The notes under the pieces: model-generated
Database searches by the model: none
What the model was told of the DNA's origin: nothing
The model's input: the letters and a program-made list of their open reading frames with translations, nothing else
Shown: positions 1 to 10,949 of the stretch, piece by piece
Numbering within the stretch: position 1 is the stretch's first letter
Layout of the letters: each line of letters starts with the position of its first letter
Made by a program: the position numbers and the translations under genes
Assembly: GCF_918741295.1 (NCBI RefSeq)
Contig: NZ_CAKKNB010000001.1
Location: 620,001-684,000, forward strand
Direction of reading: 5' to 3'
DNA: 64,000 nt
From: Aquabacterium sp. CECT 9606
GTDB taxonomy: Bacteria > Pseudomonadota > Gammaproteobacteria > Burkholderiales > Burkholderiaceae_C

Positions 1-1649
1 CGTGACAGGAATTCGCTCTTGGACCGGTTGGCGGCTTCAGCTGCCGCCTTTTGTCGCCGCGCCACGTCCATCGCGGCTTCCACCCGCCTCGTGTGTCCGG
101 TGATGACCAGCAACAAGGCACCCAGCGCCGCGGCGAGCACAACACCGCCAATGGCCAGGAGCCAGGACCAGGCAAGCCCGGCAACCACGGGCACCGGCGC
201 ATGGGCCCAGGTCACCAGTTGCCATTGGCGGCCCGCGAATTCGATGGGAATGACTGTTTGATAGGCTTGCCTAAGCTCCTTCACACCGCGGGCACATTGG
301 GGCGCCCCACCCAGGAAAGCCTGGGACGCATGGCTGGCGTCCATCAGGCACGCGCTCAGGTACGAGGGCAGCCCGTGGGTCATTGCCTTGATCATGTCGT
401 CCATGCGCAGCGCCAGAAACACCGCCCCTCGGGTACTGCGGACGCGGGCTTGCGGGGTGTAGGGCTGGCCTTGGTAGATCGCCCTGTAAACCACCACGCC
501 TGTTTGCTGGCCTGACTCCTGCGCCAACTCAAGCCCCTTGGTGGCAACGGGCCGGTCTTCGCGGCGTGACTGCTCGAAGGCGTCTTTGGCGGCGGGGCTG
601 GACAGGGAGTTGTAGCCCAGCGCCTTCTCATTGCCGGCCATGGGCTCCAAAAAGCGGATGGCGGCCACTTCGGGCCCTTTGGGGACGAGGTGCGCGCGCG
701 TGTCGTGGACCTGGTACTGGGGCAGGCCTTCGGCGTGCTGGCGTCCTTCAAAACTGGGAATCTGGTCCAAGGTCAAACGTTCGGTCCAGCCCATGGCCTG
801 GATGCCGCTCAGCGTTTTCAGCCAATGGGTGCTGGCCAACTTGAATTCCTGCCGGCTGACCTCGGATGATGCGATGTACAGGCCATGCAGGGCCTCCAGG
901 GCGCTCAGGTAGCCGTTGAGCCGCAAGTTCACAGCATTGGTCACGGCCTCCACATCGTGGTCGAACACGGCCTGGGCACGTTCTTCTTCCCACAACTGCA
1001 CCTGATGGATGGTCAATCCCAGCAGCAAGGTGGTCACCAGCAGCGGCACGCCCACGATCAAGCGGCGGGCTCGCCACAAATCGACCGGTCGGCCCACCAG
1101 GGTCAGCATCATGGGTGTGCCAATCAGCACGCCCAAGGTGTCGCCGGCCCACCAGGACAAGGCGGTTTGGGGGGCTTGCGAGGCCGGCAAAATGCCCAGA
1201 GCGACCATCGCGGGAACCGACATGCCGGCGTTGACGAGGCAGGCCACAGGCCCCGCCACCAACAAAAATCGCCCGATGTCGAGGGGTTTTTCCAAGGGCA
1301 ATCCTTCGTCCGCCCCAGGCCCTGACCAGCGCGCGGCCACCCAGGCCTGCAAGGCGCCGCCCAGGCAAGTGACCACCGCCAGCGTCAGGAATGGCCAGAA
1401 ACCGACAGGATCTTGCGCTTGCCAGTGCGCGATGGTGAGCACGGTGGCCGAGCCCAGGCCCACCGGCAGCACCATGGCTTTTCCCCAGCCCAGAACGCAG
1501 GCCAAGCCAAATCCCGCCGACAGGTACAGCGGCTCCACATGGTCTTGCGGCGAGGCCAGCCCCAGGGCCAGAACACCCGCCGCGGTGTAGACCAGCCAGG
1601 TGATGAAACCCCGAGTCCACGGCGAGGTGGGGGCTAAAGCCTGGCGCAT
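1..1649 (-). CDS. MASE1/CHASE-domain sensor histidine kinase, N-terminal part (cut by window edge)
   Basis: The reading frame runs from an ATG at 1649 off the left edge without a stop, giving 549 residues. The first 210 or so residues are several hydrophobic segments typical of a MASE1 membrane sensor. Next comes an extracytoplasmic stretch of about 200 residues that reads as a CHASE domain (it includes LHGLYIASSEVSRQEF and GYNSLSSPAAKDAF), then one more membrane segment. The last residues, KAAAEAANRSKSEFLS, are the usual entry into a HisKA dimerisation domain, so kinase domains should follow outside the window. An RBS (GGAAGG) lies 6 nt before the ATG. It is divergent from ctpA. The ligand is unknown. 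Confidence 0.85.
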   Translation of the reverse strand, partial: MRQALAPTSPWTRGFITWLVYTAAGVLALGLASPQDHVEPLYLSAGFGLACVLGWGKAMVLPVGLGSATVLTIAHWQAQDPVGFWPFLTLAVVTCLGGALQAWVAARWSGPGADEGLPLEKPLDIGRFLLVAGPVACLVNAGMSVPAMVALGILPASQAPQTALSWWAGDTLGVLIGTPMMLTLVGRPVDLWRARRLIVGVPLLVTTLLLGLTIHQVQLWEEERAQAVFDHDVEAVTNAVNLRLNGYLSALEALHGLYIASSEVSRQEFKLASTHWLKTLSGIQAMGWTERLTLDQIPSFEGRQHAEGLPQYQVHDTRAHLVPKGPEVAAIRFLEPMAGNEKALGYNSLSSPAAKDAFEQSRREDRPVATKGLELAQESGQQTGVVVYRAIYQGQPYTPQARVRSTRGAVFLALRMDDMIKAMTHGLPSYLSACLMDASHASQAFLGGAPQCARGVKELRQAYQTVIPIEFAGRQWQLVTWAHAPVPVVAGLAWSWLLAIGGVVLAAALGALLLVITGHTRRVEAAMDVARRQKAAAEAANRSKSEFLS

Positions 1650-1806
1650 GGACGTCCTTCCGAGTCGCGGTGAGTGGATTTTTTGGCGCACGATAGCACC
1701 CATTGTCCCCAAGGCGTGAAGGGGGAGATCCGGGGGGGAGCGTCAGCTTCTCGCGACTAAACGGTGCAAAGCCCCATACAGAGGCCAAGTTCTGGCCTTA
1801 TTGAAC

Positions 1807-1834
1807 TTTGTCCTGCGTTGGGCGGTCCTATACT
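1807..1834 (+). promoter_or_regulatory. Candidate sigma70 promoter of ctpA
   Basis: A TATACT -10 box lies at 1829-1834 with a weak TTTGTC -35 box 16 nt upstream. It sits about 78 nt before the chosen ctpA start, in the 262-nt gap between the divergent kinase and ctpA. Nothing else in the gap looks like a gene. Confidence 0.4.
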
Positions 1835-1911
1835 GGAAAAACATTTCGCCATCTGAGGGTTTCAGGTGGCATCGCTGGGTTCGTTGCGGGTTCGAAAAGG
1901 CACCATTGGCC

Positions 1912-3354
1912 ATGACTTCCAAATTCAAGATTGCGGGCTGGGTGGCACTGGGTGTGCTGGCCGGCGGTTTGACCACCATGCAGTTCCAGGCCACCGCCCG
2001 CAATACAGTGGCCCCGTTGCCGCTCGAAGAGATGCAGCAGCTGGCCGCCGTGTTCGGCATGATCAAAACCGATTATGTCGAGCCGGTCGATGAGAAAAAG
2101 CTCATCAGCGATGCCATCGGCGGCATGGTCTCGGGCCTGGACCCGCACTCCACTTATTTCGACAAGACCACTTTCAAGGAGTTCCGCGAAGGCACCACGG
2201 GCAAATTCGTGGGCGTCGGCATCGAAATCGGCATGGAAGATGGCCTGGTCAAGGTCGTCTCGCCGATCGAAGGCTCGCCCGCCTTCCGCGCTGGCCTGAA
2301 GAGCGGTGATTTGATCACCAAGATCGACGACACCTTCGTCAAGGGCCTGACCATGGACCAGGCCGTCAAGCGCATGCGCGGCGAGCCCCAGACCAAAGTG
2401 GTCCTGACCATTTTCCGCAAGCTTGAAAACCGCAGCTTCCCGGTCACCATCACCCGTGAAGAAATCCGCGTGCAAAGCGTGCGGGCCAAGATCGTTGAGC
2501 CCGGCTACGGCTGGGTTCGCGTCACCCAATTCCAGGATCGCACGGTCGAAGACTTCGTCGCCAAGGTCGACAAACTCTTCAAGGACGACCCCAAGATGAA
2601 GGGCCTGGTGCTCGACCTGCGCAACGACCCGGGCGGCTTGCTGGAAGGCGCCATCGCGGTGTCGGCCGCTTTCTTGCCCAAGGACGTGACGGTGGTGTCC
2701 ACCAACGGCCAGATCCCCGAGTCCAAGGCCATCTTCAAGGCCCGCCCCGAGGACTACACCCGCCGCCTGGGTGCCGATCCCTTGGCCAAACTGCCTGCCG
2801 CCATCAAAAACGTGCCACTGGTGGTGCTGGTCAACGAAGGCTCGGCCTCGGCCAGCGAGATCGTGTCGGGCGCCCTGCAAGACCACAAGCGCGCCACCAT
2901 CATGGGCGCACAGACCTTCGGCAAGGGCTCGGTCCAGACCGTGCGCCAGCTGACGGCCGACACAGCGCTCAAGATCACCACGGCGCGCTACTACACCCCG
3001 AGCGGTCGCTCCATCCAGGCCAAGGGCATCGTCCCTGACGTCATGCTGGACGAAACCGCCGAAGGCAATCTGTTCAGCGCCCTGCGCATGCGTGAAGCCG
3101 ACCTGGAAAAGCACATTGCCAGCGGGCAGGGTGCCGAGTCCAAAGACGCAGCCCGCGAAAAAGCGCGTGAAGAAGCCATGAAGAAGCTGGAAGAGGCTTC
3201 CGCCAAGAAGAACGATCCCCCCAAGCCCCTGCCCGAGTTCGGCAGTGCCGAAGACTTCCAATTGCAGCAGGCCCTCAGCCAGCTCAAGGGCAAGCCGGTG
3301 GTCGTCTCCAAAACCATGACCGAGCGCAAGCCCGAGGACACCAAGGCGCAGTGA
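1912..3354 (+). CDS. ctpA: C-terminal processing peptidase, S41 family
   Basis: A 480-residue periplasmic serine protease that trims C-termini of envelope proteins, often those controlling wall hydrolases. Residues 1-30 form an uncleaved signal or anchor (MTSKFKIAGWVALGVLAGG). A PDZ domain follows at about 90-175 and the S41 core at about 190-390. The nucleophile motif GSASASE is at 310-316 and the general-base lysine is K338 in FGKGSVQT. The C-terminus is charged and Ala/Lys/Glu-rich. I chose the ATG at 1912 rather than the TTG at 1801 because the signal segment begins there. The stop overlaps the start of the next gene, so the two are probably co-transcribed. Confidence 0.93.
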   Translation: MTSKFKIAGWVALGVLAGGLTTMQFQATARNTVAPLPLEEMQQLAAVFGMIKTDYVEPVDEKKLISDAIGGMVSGLDPHSTYFDKTTFKEFREGTTGKFVGVGIEIGMEDGLVKVVSPIEGSPAFRAGLKSGDLITKIDDTFVKGLTMDQAVKRMRGEPQTKVVLTIFRKLENRSFPVTITREEIRVQSVRAKIVEPGYGWVRVTQFQDRTVEDFVAKVDKLFKDDPKMKGLVLDLRNDPGGLLEGAIAVSAAFLPKDVTVVSTNGQIPESKAIFKARPEDYTRRLGADPLAKLPAAIKNVPLVVLVNEGSASASEIVSGALQDHKRATIMGAQTFGKGSVQTVRQLTADTALKITTARYYTPSGRSIQAKGIVPDVMLDETAEGNLFSALRMREADLEKHIASGQGAESKDAAREKAREEAMKKLEEASAKKNDPPKPLPEFGSAEDFQLQQALSQLKGKPVVVSKTMTERKPEDTKAQ

Positions 3355-4151
3355 ACGACGACCAACGCCTGCGCTACAGCCGCCATCTCTTGCTGGATGA
3401 GTGGTCGGAAGAGGCACAGACGCATCTCTTGAACGCCCACGCCCTGGTCATCGGGGCGGGCGGTCTGGGGGCGCCAGCGCTGATGTACTTGGCCAGCGCT
3501 GGCGTGGGGCGGATCACGGTGATCGACCCGGACACCGTTGACCTGACCAATCTGCAGCGCCAGATCGTGCACACCACCGAGCGTGTGGGCCAGACCAAGG
3601 TGGCGTCGGCCACCCAGGGGCTGGTGCAACTCAACCCGCAAGTGCATGTTCACGCCGTGCCCCAGGCCGCCGATGCCGCGCTGCTGGCGCAATGGGTTCC
3701 CCGGGCGGATGTCGTGCTGGATTGCACCGACCACTTCGCCATCCGCCAGTTGATCAACCGGGCTTGTGTTGCTGCTGGGGTGCCGCTTGTCTCGGCCGCT
3801 GCGGTGCGCTTTGACGGCCAGATCAGCGTCTTCGATCCCCGCGCACCGGGCTCGCCCTGCTACGCCTGCCTTTTTCCGCCCGACCAAGCGCCGCCCGAAA
3901 CGCGCTGCGCCACCCTCGGAATTTTCGCGCCCGTGGTGGGCATGCTGGGCGTGATGCAGGCGGGCGAAGCGCTCAAATTGCTGGCCGGCTTGCACGAGCA
4001 TGAGGCGCACTCCTCGCTGGCGGGCCGCTTGCTGATGCTCGATGGCCGCAATTGGCGATGGACTGAATTGAGGGCGCGCCGCGAGCCGGCGTGCCCAGTG
4101 TGTGGACCCCAAGGCACTGAACAACATGAACAACCCCAAAGAACTGCTTGA
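3351..4151 (+). CDS. moeB: HesA/MoeB/ThiF-family adenylyltransferase
   Basis: A 266-residue E1-like enzyme that adenylates the C-terminal glycine of a small sulfur carrier (MoaD or ThiS). The nucleotide-binding GAGGLG is at 35-40, with the family's LTNLQRQIVH arginine segment and a DCTDHF motif after it. Two CxxC pairs (CYAC near 173 and C248/C251) should bind zinc. The GTG start overlaps the ctpA stop (GTGA). Length fits MoeB, and MoeB, ThiF and dual-use enzymes cannot be told apart from sequence alone. No moaD or thiS lies in the window, so the gene name is a best guess. Confidence 0.85.
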   Translation: MNDDQRLRYSRHLLLDEWSEEAQTHLLNAHALVIGAGGLGAPALMYLASAGVGRITVIDPDTVDLTNLQRQIVHTTERVGQTKVASATQGLVQLNPQVHVHAVPQAADAALLAQWVPRADVVLDCTDHFAIRQLINRACVAAGVPLVSAAAVRFDGQISVFDPRAPGSPCYACLFPPDQAPPETRCATLGIFAPVVGMLGVMQAGEALKLLAGLHEHEAHSSLAGRLLMLDGRNWRWTELRARREPACPVCGPQGTEQHEQPQRTA

Positions 4152-5031
4152 ACGCAATTTCCCCACAGCGGTTCAGGATGCGCGCAACGCCGCCAAGCCC
4201 TCGCTCTACGCCGGGGCTGACAGCAGCTACGACCTGGCTTTTGCAGATCCGGAATTCCTGCTCAACCCTGACCTGCGCCCCGTGCGCATGCAGCTCGAAC
4301 TGCTCAAACCCGAGATGGTTCAGCGCGAGGAGGGCATCAAATCCACCATCGTGATGTTTGGCAGTGCCCGCATCCTGCCGGCCGACGAAGCCCGTTCACG
4401 CCTGGCCGATGCTGAGGCCCTGCCCGACGGCTCCGAGCGCGAAGTGGCCGTGCGGCAGGCCCGCCGTCACGTGGACATGTCCCACTACTACGAAGAGGCG
4501 CGCAAGTTCGCCACCCTGGTCACGACACATTCGGCCCAATTGCAGACACCGATCTACGTGGTCACCGGTGGCGGCCCCGGCATCATGGAAGCGGGCAACC
4601 GCGGCGCCTTCGAGGTGGGTGGCAAAAGCATCGGCCTGAACATCGTGCTGCCCCACGAGCAAGAGCCCAACCCCTACATCACGCCCCGCCTTTGCTTCCA
4701 GTTCCATTACTTTGCCCTGCGCAAAATGCACTTCCTGATGCGTTCGGTGGCCCTGGTGTGCTTCCCTGGCGGCTTTGGCACCCTGGACGAGCTGTTCGAA
4801 GCGCTCACCCTGATGCAGACCGGCAAATGCCGCAAGCGCCCCGTGCTGCTGTTCGGGCGCGAGTTCTGGACCAAGCTCATCAACATCGATCACCTGGTGG
4901 ACACCGGCATGATCAGCCCGGGCGATGTGCACCTGTTCCGCTATGTTGAAACCGCCGAAGAGGCCTGGGAAACACTGCAGCAGGTCTATGGCCTGGGCCG
5001 GCCAGACGAGGATTCCGCCTGCGGCTGGTGA
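4126..5031 (+). CDS. LOG-family protein (TIGR00730-type nucleotide 5'-monophosphate phosphoribohydrolase)
   Basis: 301 residues with the two LOG signatures: a GGGPGIMEAGNRGA loop in the middle and PGGFGTLDELFE further on. Family members cleave the N-glycosidic bond of nucleoside 5'-monophosphates (the plant homologue releases cytokinins, and E. coli PpnN acts on purine nucleotides). This is the longer type, with an N-terminal extension of about 100 residues before the Rossmann core. The ATG at 4126 lies inside the end of moeB (26-nt overlap). A GTG at 4102 is in frame but would deepen the overlap. The physiological substrate here is not known. Confidence 0.88.
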   Translation: MNNPKELLERNFPTAVQDARNAAKPSLYAGADSSYDLAFADPEFLLNPDLRPVRMQLELLKPEMVQREEGIKSTIVMFGSARILPADEARSRLADAEALPDGSEREVAVRQARRHVDMSHYYEEARKFATLVTTHSAQLQTPIYVVTGGGPGIMEAGNRGAFEVGGKSIGLNIVLPHEQEPNPYITPRLCFQFHYFALRKMHFLMRSVALVCFPGGFGTLDELFEALTLMQTGKCRKRPVLLFGREFWTKLINIDHLVDTGMISPGDVHLFRYVETAEEAWETLQQVYGLGRPDEDSACGW

Positions 5032-5066
5032 CGTCGCCGCCCACACCATCAGCATAAGGGGCCCGC

Positions 5067-5999
5067 ATGAACCACAGCACCCTCAGATTGATAGGCGCCC
5101 CCACCGACGTGGGCGCCAGCATGCGTGGTGCCGGCCTGGGGCCGGAAGCCCTTCGCGTGGCCGGCTTGCCCGAAGCCCTGACCCGCCTGGGTTTGACCGT
5201 CAACGATGCGGGCAACCTGACAGGGCCGACCAATCCCTGGCAGCCACCGGTCAATGGCCACCGCCACCTGAAAGAGGTGCTGGCCTGGAACCAGCAGGTT
5301 TTCAACGCCGTGTCCGCCGCCTTGGCCGCAAGCGAAATGCCCATGCTGCTGGGTGGGGACCACTGCCTGGCCATGGGTTCGATCGGCGCCGTGGCCGCGC
5401 ATTGCCGCGCCACCGGGCAACACCTTCGGGTCATCTGGCTGGACGCCCATGCGGACTTCAATACCAGTGACATCACACCCAGTGGCAACCTTCATGGCAT
5501 GCCCGTGGCCGTGTTGTTCGGCTTGGGGCCAGATGATTTGGTGCACCTGTCCGCAGCCGGTTTGCCGCAGCCAGCCCTGGCGCGCGACGAACTCCGCCTC
5601 ATCGGCGTGCGCAGCGTTGACGATCAAGAGCGCCAGTTCGTGCATGCCCAGGGCCTGGAAGTCTTCGACATGCGCCACCTGGATGAGCATGGCATGCGCG
5701 CCGTCATGCAGCAGGCCCTGATGGGTGTCGACGAGCGCACACACCTGCACGTCAGTTTCGATGTTGACTTCCTCGACCCGGACATCGCTCCCGGCGTGGG
5801 CACGGCCGTGCGCGGTGGTCCCACCTACCGCGAGGCCCAGCTTTGCATGGAAATGATCGCCGACACCGGCCGCCTCTCATCCCTGGATGTGATGGAGCTG
5901 AACCCGGCCCGAGACTTGCAAAACCGAACGGCCGAACTGGTCGTTGACCTGGTCGAAAGCCTGTTCGGCAAATCCACCCTCATGCGCTTGCGCAGCTGA
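5067..5999 (+). CDS. rocF: Arginase (ureohydrolase family)
   Basis: A 310-residue binuclear manganese hydrolase, predicted to split L-arginine into ornithine and urea. Metal ligands are visible: H99 in GGDHC, D126/H128/D130 in DAHADF, and D232/D234 in FDVDFLDP. The N-terminus (LIGAPTDVGASMRGAGLGPEAL) is typical of arginases rather than agmatinases or formimidoylglutamases. It follows the LOG gene by 35 nt on the same strand. The window holds argC, but no ornithine-using enzyme is adjacent, so it may act alone in nitrogen recycling. Substrate choice is inferred from family resemblance. Confidence 0.88.
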   Translation: MNHSTLRLIGAPTDVGASMRGAGLGPEALRVAGLPEALTRLGLTVNDAGNLTGPTNPWQPPVNGHRHLKEVLAWNQQVFNAVSAALAASEMPMLLGGDHCLAMGSIGAVAAHCRATGQHLRVIWLDAHADFNTSDITPSGNLHGMPVAVLFGLGPDDLVHLSAAGLPQPALARDELRLIGVRSVDDQERQFVHAQGLEVFDMRHLDEHGMRAVMQQALMGVDERTHLHVSFDVDFLDPDIAPGVGTAVRGGPTYREAQLCMEMIADTGRLSSLDVMELNPARDLQNRTAELVVDLVESLFGKSTLMRLRS

Positions 6000-6050
6000 T
6001 GAGGGTATTTTCCGACTCAGATCTGACGGTTTCGTGCCGATAAGTGCCAT

Positions 6051-7406
6051 ATGAGCCTGCCCGGAAAAACAGCTTTGGTCCTCACTGGCGGTGGCGCCCG
6101 CGCCGCCTACCAGGTCGGGGTGCTTCAAGCCATGATGCTGATCCGCCGCGACAGTGGCGAAAAGCAGCGCGGCAATCCCTTTCAGATCATCTCTGGCACC
6201 TCGGCCGGCGCGCTCAATGGCATGGCCCTGGCCTGCCGTGCCGACCACTTCGAACTGGCGGTGCGCGCCATGGTCGAGGTCTGGCGCGATTTCAAATCCG
6301 AGCAGGTCTACCACTCCGACTCATTGGGCATCATCCGCAGTGGCGCCCAATGGTTGACGCTGTTTTCGCTGGGTTGGGCCCTGGCCCGCTGGCGCCGGGC
6401 GCGCCCGCGCTCTCTGCTGGACAACGAACCTCTGCGCGAACTGCTGCCAGATCTGTTCAAGATCGACCGGTTGCCCAAGCTCATGGAGGAAGGGCATCTG
6501 CACGCGGTGGCGATCTCCGCGTCCAGCTACACCACCGGCGAGCACGTCACCTTCTACGATTGCGCCGAACCCGTGGCCTCCTGGGACCGCTCGCAACGCA
6601 TCAGCGTGCGCGATAGCCTGTCCATTGAGCACCTGATGGCGTCCAGCGCCATCCCATTCGTGTTCCCGGCCGTGCAGTTGTCGGTCAATGGCCGGCCTCA
6701 TTATTTTGGCGATGGCTCCATGCGCCAGGCCGCACCCATGTCGCCGGCCATCCACCTTGGTGCCGACCGCATCCTGGTGATTGGGGCTGGGCGCCTGCAC
6801 GAGCCGCCCGCGCCGCGCGATGCCATCCTTGAGTATCCCAACCTGGCGCAGATCGCTGGTCACGCCATGTCCAGCATTTTCCTGGACGCCCTGGCGGTGG
6901 ACATCGAGCGCATGAAACGCGTCAACAGCACCTTGAGTCTCTTGTCGCCTGAGGCGCGTGAGCGCTCGTCGCTGCGCCCGGTCGATGTCCTGGTGATCGC
7001 CCCCAGCCAGCGCATCGACGACATCGCCGCCCGCCACCTCTGGGCGTTGCCGCCCGCCGTGCGCGGCATGCTGCGCGCCGTCGGCGTCTACGGTCGGGGC
7101 AAGACCGCCCGGGGCTCTGCGCTGGCCAGCTACCTGCTGTTCGAGTCCTCATTCACCCGCGAGTTGATCCACCTTGGCTTCACCGACGCCCTGGCCAAAC
7201 GCGATGAGGTGACCGCCTTTTTCGGCTGGGGCGCCCCCAAAGATGGCTCGGCGCCCGGTGAGGGCCTGGACCCATTCAGCCAGGGGATGGGCGAGGGAAG
7301 CAGTCCGATCATCCACACCGCCGACTCCCTGGAAAGCAGGGCGGCCGGGGTTGATGCTTGCAAACACGGCCGGCCCCGTGGTAGTATCGAGAGCTTCGCA
7401 CTTTGA
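6051..7406 (+). CDS. Patatin-like phospholipase
   Basis: A 451-residue cytoplasmic or membrane-associated lipid acyl hydrolase. The oxyanion-hole [13 protein letters not shown] is at about 11-23, the nucleophile S51 lies in GTSAG, and the catalytic partner D221 in DGS. There is no signal peptide. Residues past about 300 form a C-terminal region of unknown role ending in a low-complexity stretch. The 3' end carries the probable promoter of rplU. Similar proteins occur widely in Burkholderiales, but the lipid substrate is unassigned. Confidence 0.88.
   Translation: MSLPGKTALVLTGGGARAAYQVGVLQAMMLIRRDSGEKQRGNPFQIISGTSAGALNGMALACRADHFELAVRAMVEVWRDFKSEQVYHSDSLGIIRSGAQWLTLFSLGWALARWRRARPRSLLDNEPLRELLPDLFKIDRLPKLMEEGHLHAVAISASSYTTGEHVTFYDCAEPVASWDRSQRISVRDSLSIEHLMASSAIPFVFPAVQLSVNGRPHYFGDGSMRQAAPMSPAIHLGADRILVIGAGRLHEPPAPRDAILEYPNLAQIAGHAMSSIFLDALAVDIERMKRVNSTLSLLSPEARERSSLRPVDVLVIAPSQRIDDIAARHLWALPPAVRGMLRAVGVYGRGKTARGSALASYLLFESSFTRELIHLGFTDALAKRDEVTAFFGWGAPKDGSAPGEGLDPFSQGMGEGSSPIIHTADSLESRAAGVDACKHGRPRGSIESFAL
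7358..7387 (+). promoter_or_regulatory. Candidate sigma70 promoter of rplU-rpmA
   Basis: TTGCAA at 7358-7363 and TAGTAT at 7382-7387 are separated by 18 nt. They lie inside the last codons of the patatin gene and about 155 nt before rplU, leaving a long leader. Confidence 0.5.
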
Positions 7407-7482
7407 GTGTGCGGAGATTCGTCGCCCTCTTTTCAAGATTTGCAGCAATGCGGCACGTGTAGAAGACCCGGGATTTTTTCCG

Positions 7483-7525
7483 ATCTGATCGCCGTGTTTT
7501 TGTTTTTGAGAGGCGGGCATCAGAT
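7483..7525 (+). promoter_or_regulatory. Candidate leader hairpin upstream of rplU
   Basis: ATCTGAT (7483-7489) followed by CGCC pairs with GGCG (7512-7515) and ATCAGAT (7519-7525), with a short internal loop on the 3' side and T-rich sequence in the loop. It ends 17 nt before the rplU start, close to the GAAAGG ribosome-binding site. A regulatory role is inference. Confidence 0.35.
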
Positions 7526-7542
7526 ATTTGAAAGGTCTCCCT

Positions 7543-7854
7543 ATGTACGCGGTCATAAAAACCGGCGGCAAGCAATACAAAGTTGCTGCTGGCGAAAAGA
7601 TCAAAGTAGAACAGATTACTGCGGACGTTGGCCAAGAGATCGTGATCGACCAAGTTTTGGCAGTCGGAATCGGCGCTGAAATGAAGATCGGCACGCCCTT
7701 GGTGGCTGGCGCAACCGTCAAAGCAACTGTTCTCTCGCAAGGCCGTCACGACAAAGTGCGCATCTTCAAGATGCGTCGTCGTAAGCACTATCAAAAGCGC
7801 CAAGGCCATCGTCAGAACTACACCGAGCTGCAAATCAGCTCTGTGAACGCTTAA
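7543..7854 (+). CDS. rplU: 50S ribosomal protein L21
   Basis: A 103-residue protein with the diagnostic start [14 protein letters not shown] and the C-terminal [19 protein letters not shown] segment. It binds 23S rRNA in the large subunit. The ATG at 7543 is preceded by GAAAGG. An in-frame TTG at 7528 is upstream but gives a non-canonical N-terminus. It is followed after 19 nt by rpmA, the standard L21-L27 pair, and then by obgE in the usual order. Confidence 0.98.
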   Translation: MYAVIKTGGKQYKVAAGEKIKVEQITADVGQEIVIDQVLAVGIGAEMKIGTPLVAGATVKATVLSQGRHDKVRIFKMRRRKHYQKRQGHRQNYTELQISSVNA

Positions 7855-7873
7855 CCCACCAAGGAGCAGATCC

Positions 7874-8131
7874 ATGGCACAGAAAAAGGGCGGCGGTTCC
7901 ACGCGGAACGGCCGCGACTCCCAACCAAAAATGCTCGGCGTGAAGGCTTTCGGTAGCCAACTCGTTTCGGCTGGTTCCATCATCGTCCGCCAACGCGGCA
8001 CCCGCTTCCACGCTGGTACCAATGTTGGCATGGGCCGCGATCACACCCTGTTCGCGCTGGTCGATGGCACCGTGTCTTTCACTGTCAAGGGTTCTTTGAA
8101 CCGCAAGACAGTGGTCATCACGCCAGTCTGA
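7874..8131 (+). CDS. rpmA: 50S ribosomal protein L27
   Basis: 85 residues beginning [17 protein letters not shown], whose flexible basic N-terminus reaches the peptidyl-transferase centre in the ribosome. There is no cleavable N-terminal extension of the kind seen in Firmicutes. AAGGAG lies 8 nt before the ATG. It is the second gene of the L21-L27 operon and is followed by a strong intrinsic terminator. Confidence 0.98.
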   Translation: MAQKKGGGSTRNGRDSQPKMLGVKAFGSQLVSAGSIIVRQRGTRFHAGTNVGMGRDHTLFALVDGTVSFTVKGSLNRKTVVITPV

Positions 8132-8188
8132 TCGCCTCATCGGCGGCTTGGCCTTCGGGTCTGGCTGCTGGCGGGCTTTCAAAACAAG

Positions 8189-8210
8189 GCCCCGGCTCGC
8201 CGGGGCTTTT
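8189..8210 (+). terminator. Intrinsic terminator after rpmA
   Basis: GCCCCGG (8189-8195), loop CTCG, CCGGGGC (8200-8206), then TTTT and a further T run at 8214-8218. Confidence 0.85.
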
Positions 8211-8255
8211 GCGTTTTTCGCCGGCGGCCAAGGCGGCCGGCAACCATGTCGATAA

Positions 8256-9632
<1,377 letters not shown>

Positions 9633-9663
9633 TCCCTCCTCCTCTCACACCGCGCCTTGAACC

Positions 9664-10782
9664 ATGAATGACGTCCTGAAAAACGCCCGCCGCATCGTGG
9701 TCAAGGTGGGCTCCAGCCTGGTGACCAACGAAGGCCGCGGCATTGACGCCGAAGCCATCGGCACCTGGTGCCGCCAACTGGCCGCCCTGGCGCAGGATGG
9801 GCGCGAGGTCATCATGGTGTCCAGCGGCGCGATCGCCGAGGGCATGAAGCGCCTGGGCTGGGCCACGCGCCCCAAAGAGCTGCACGAATTGCAAGCCGCA
9901 GCGGCCGTGGGCCAGATGGGCTTGGCACAGATGTACGAGACCAAGCTCAGCGAGCATGGCCTGGGCAGCGCGCAGGTGCTGCTCACGCACGCTGACCTGG
10001 CCGACCGCGAGCGTTATCTCAATGCCCGTTCCACCTTGCTGACGCTGTTGTCGCACCGCGTGGTGCCGGTCATCAATGAGAACGACACGGTCGTCACTGA
10101 CGAGATCAAGTTCGGCGACAACGACACCCTGGGAGCGCTGGTCGCCAACCTGGTCGAGGCCGATGCCCTGGTCATCCTGACCGATCAAAAAGGCCTGTAC
10201 AGCGCCGACCCGCGCAAGGATGCCAACGCCCGCTTCATCGATGTGGCCACCGCGGGTGATCCGGCGCTGGAGCAGATGGCGGGCGGGGCAGGGTCCAGCA
10301 TTGGCCGTGGCGGCATGATCACCAAGGTGCTGGCGGCCAAGCGCGCGGCGGGCAGTGGCGCCAACACGGTGGTGGCCTGGGGCCGCGAGACCGATGTGCT
10401 GGTGCGCCTGTCGCAGGGCGAGTCCATTGGCACCTTGTTCGTGGCCACCACGGCCAAGGTCGCTGCCCGCAAGCAGTGGATGGCCGACCACCTGCAACTG
10501 CGAGGCGCGGTCATCATCGACGATGGCGCGGTGACCAAGTTGCGCGACGAAGGCAAGAGCCTGTTGCCCATCGGCATGACCGAAGTGGTGGGCGAGTTCC
10601 ACCGCGGCGATGTCATCGCTGTCCGCAATGCCCAAGGTCAAGACGTGGCACGTGGCCTGGCCAACTATGCCAGCAGCGAGGCCCGACGCATTGCGCGCAA
10701 GCCTTCCACCGAGTTCGAAGCCTTGCTGGGTTTCACCAGCGAGCCCGAAATGATCCACCGCGACAACCTGGTCCTGGTCTGA
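9664..10782 (+). CDS. proB: Glutamate 5-kinase
   Basis: 372 residues catalysing the first step of proline synthesis, phosphorylation of glutamate. The amino-acid kinase domain spans about 8-260 ([13 protein letters not shown] near the start; [19 protein letters not shown] mid-domain). A C-terminal PUA domain covers about 280-360 ([25 protein letters not shown]). It is 31 nt downstream of obgE and probably in the same operon. The proA partner is not in the window. Confidence 0.96.
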   Translation: MNDVLKNARRIVVKVGSSLVTNEGRGIDAEAIGTWCRQLAALAQDGREVIMVSSGAIAEGMKRLGWATRPKELHELQAAAAVGQMGLAQMYETKLSEHGLGSAQVLLTHADLADRERYLNARSTLLTLLSHRVVPVINENDTVVTDEIKFGDNDTLGALVANLVEADALVILTDQKGLYSADPRKDANARFIDVATAGDPALEQMAGGAGSSIGRGGMITKVLAAKRAAGSGANTVVAWGRETDVLVRLSQGESIGTLFVATTAKVAARKQWMADHLQLRGAVIIDDGAVTKLRDEGKSLLPIGMTEVVGEFHRGDVIAVRNAQGQDVARGLANYASSEARRIARKPSTEFEALLGFTSEPEMIHRDNLVLV

Positions 10783-10949
10783 CCGATCCCCTTTAAGTGG
10801 GGGCTACGGGTTCCCCCTGTCTGTCATGGGTGTCAATTCCGCGTTGAATCAGGGTCCTCGTTGTTATTGATGAACAATGTGGAACCATTTGGTGGTGCGG
10901 ATATCCACAAAGCGTGGAGACATCAATGTCAGGAAATCAAAGGACTCAG

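Noticed and set aside
1828..3417. A 529-codon open frame on the minus strand opposite ctpA
   Set aside because: It is the antisense of a well-supported S41 peptidase in GC-rich DNA; its product is His/Gly/Asp-rich with no recognisable domain.
3351..4151. Ubiquitin-like conjugation or CBASS-type E1 protein
   Set aside because: No E2, JAB, cyclase or ubiquitin-like gene is near; length and zinc cysteines fit MoeB/ThiF.
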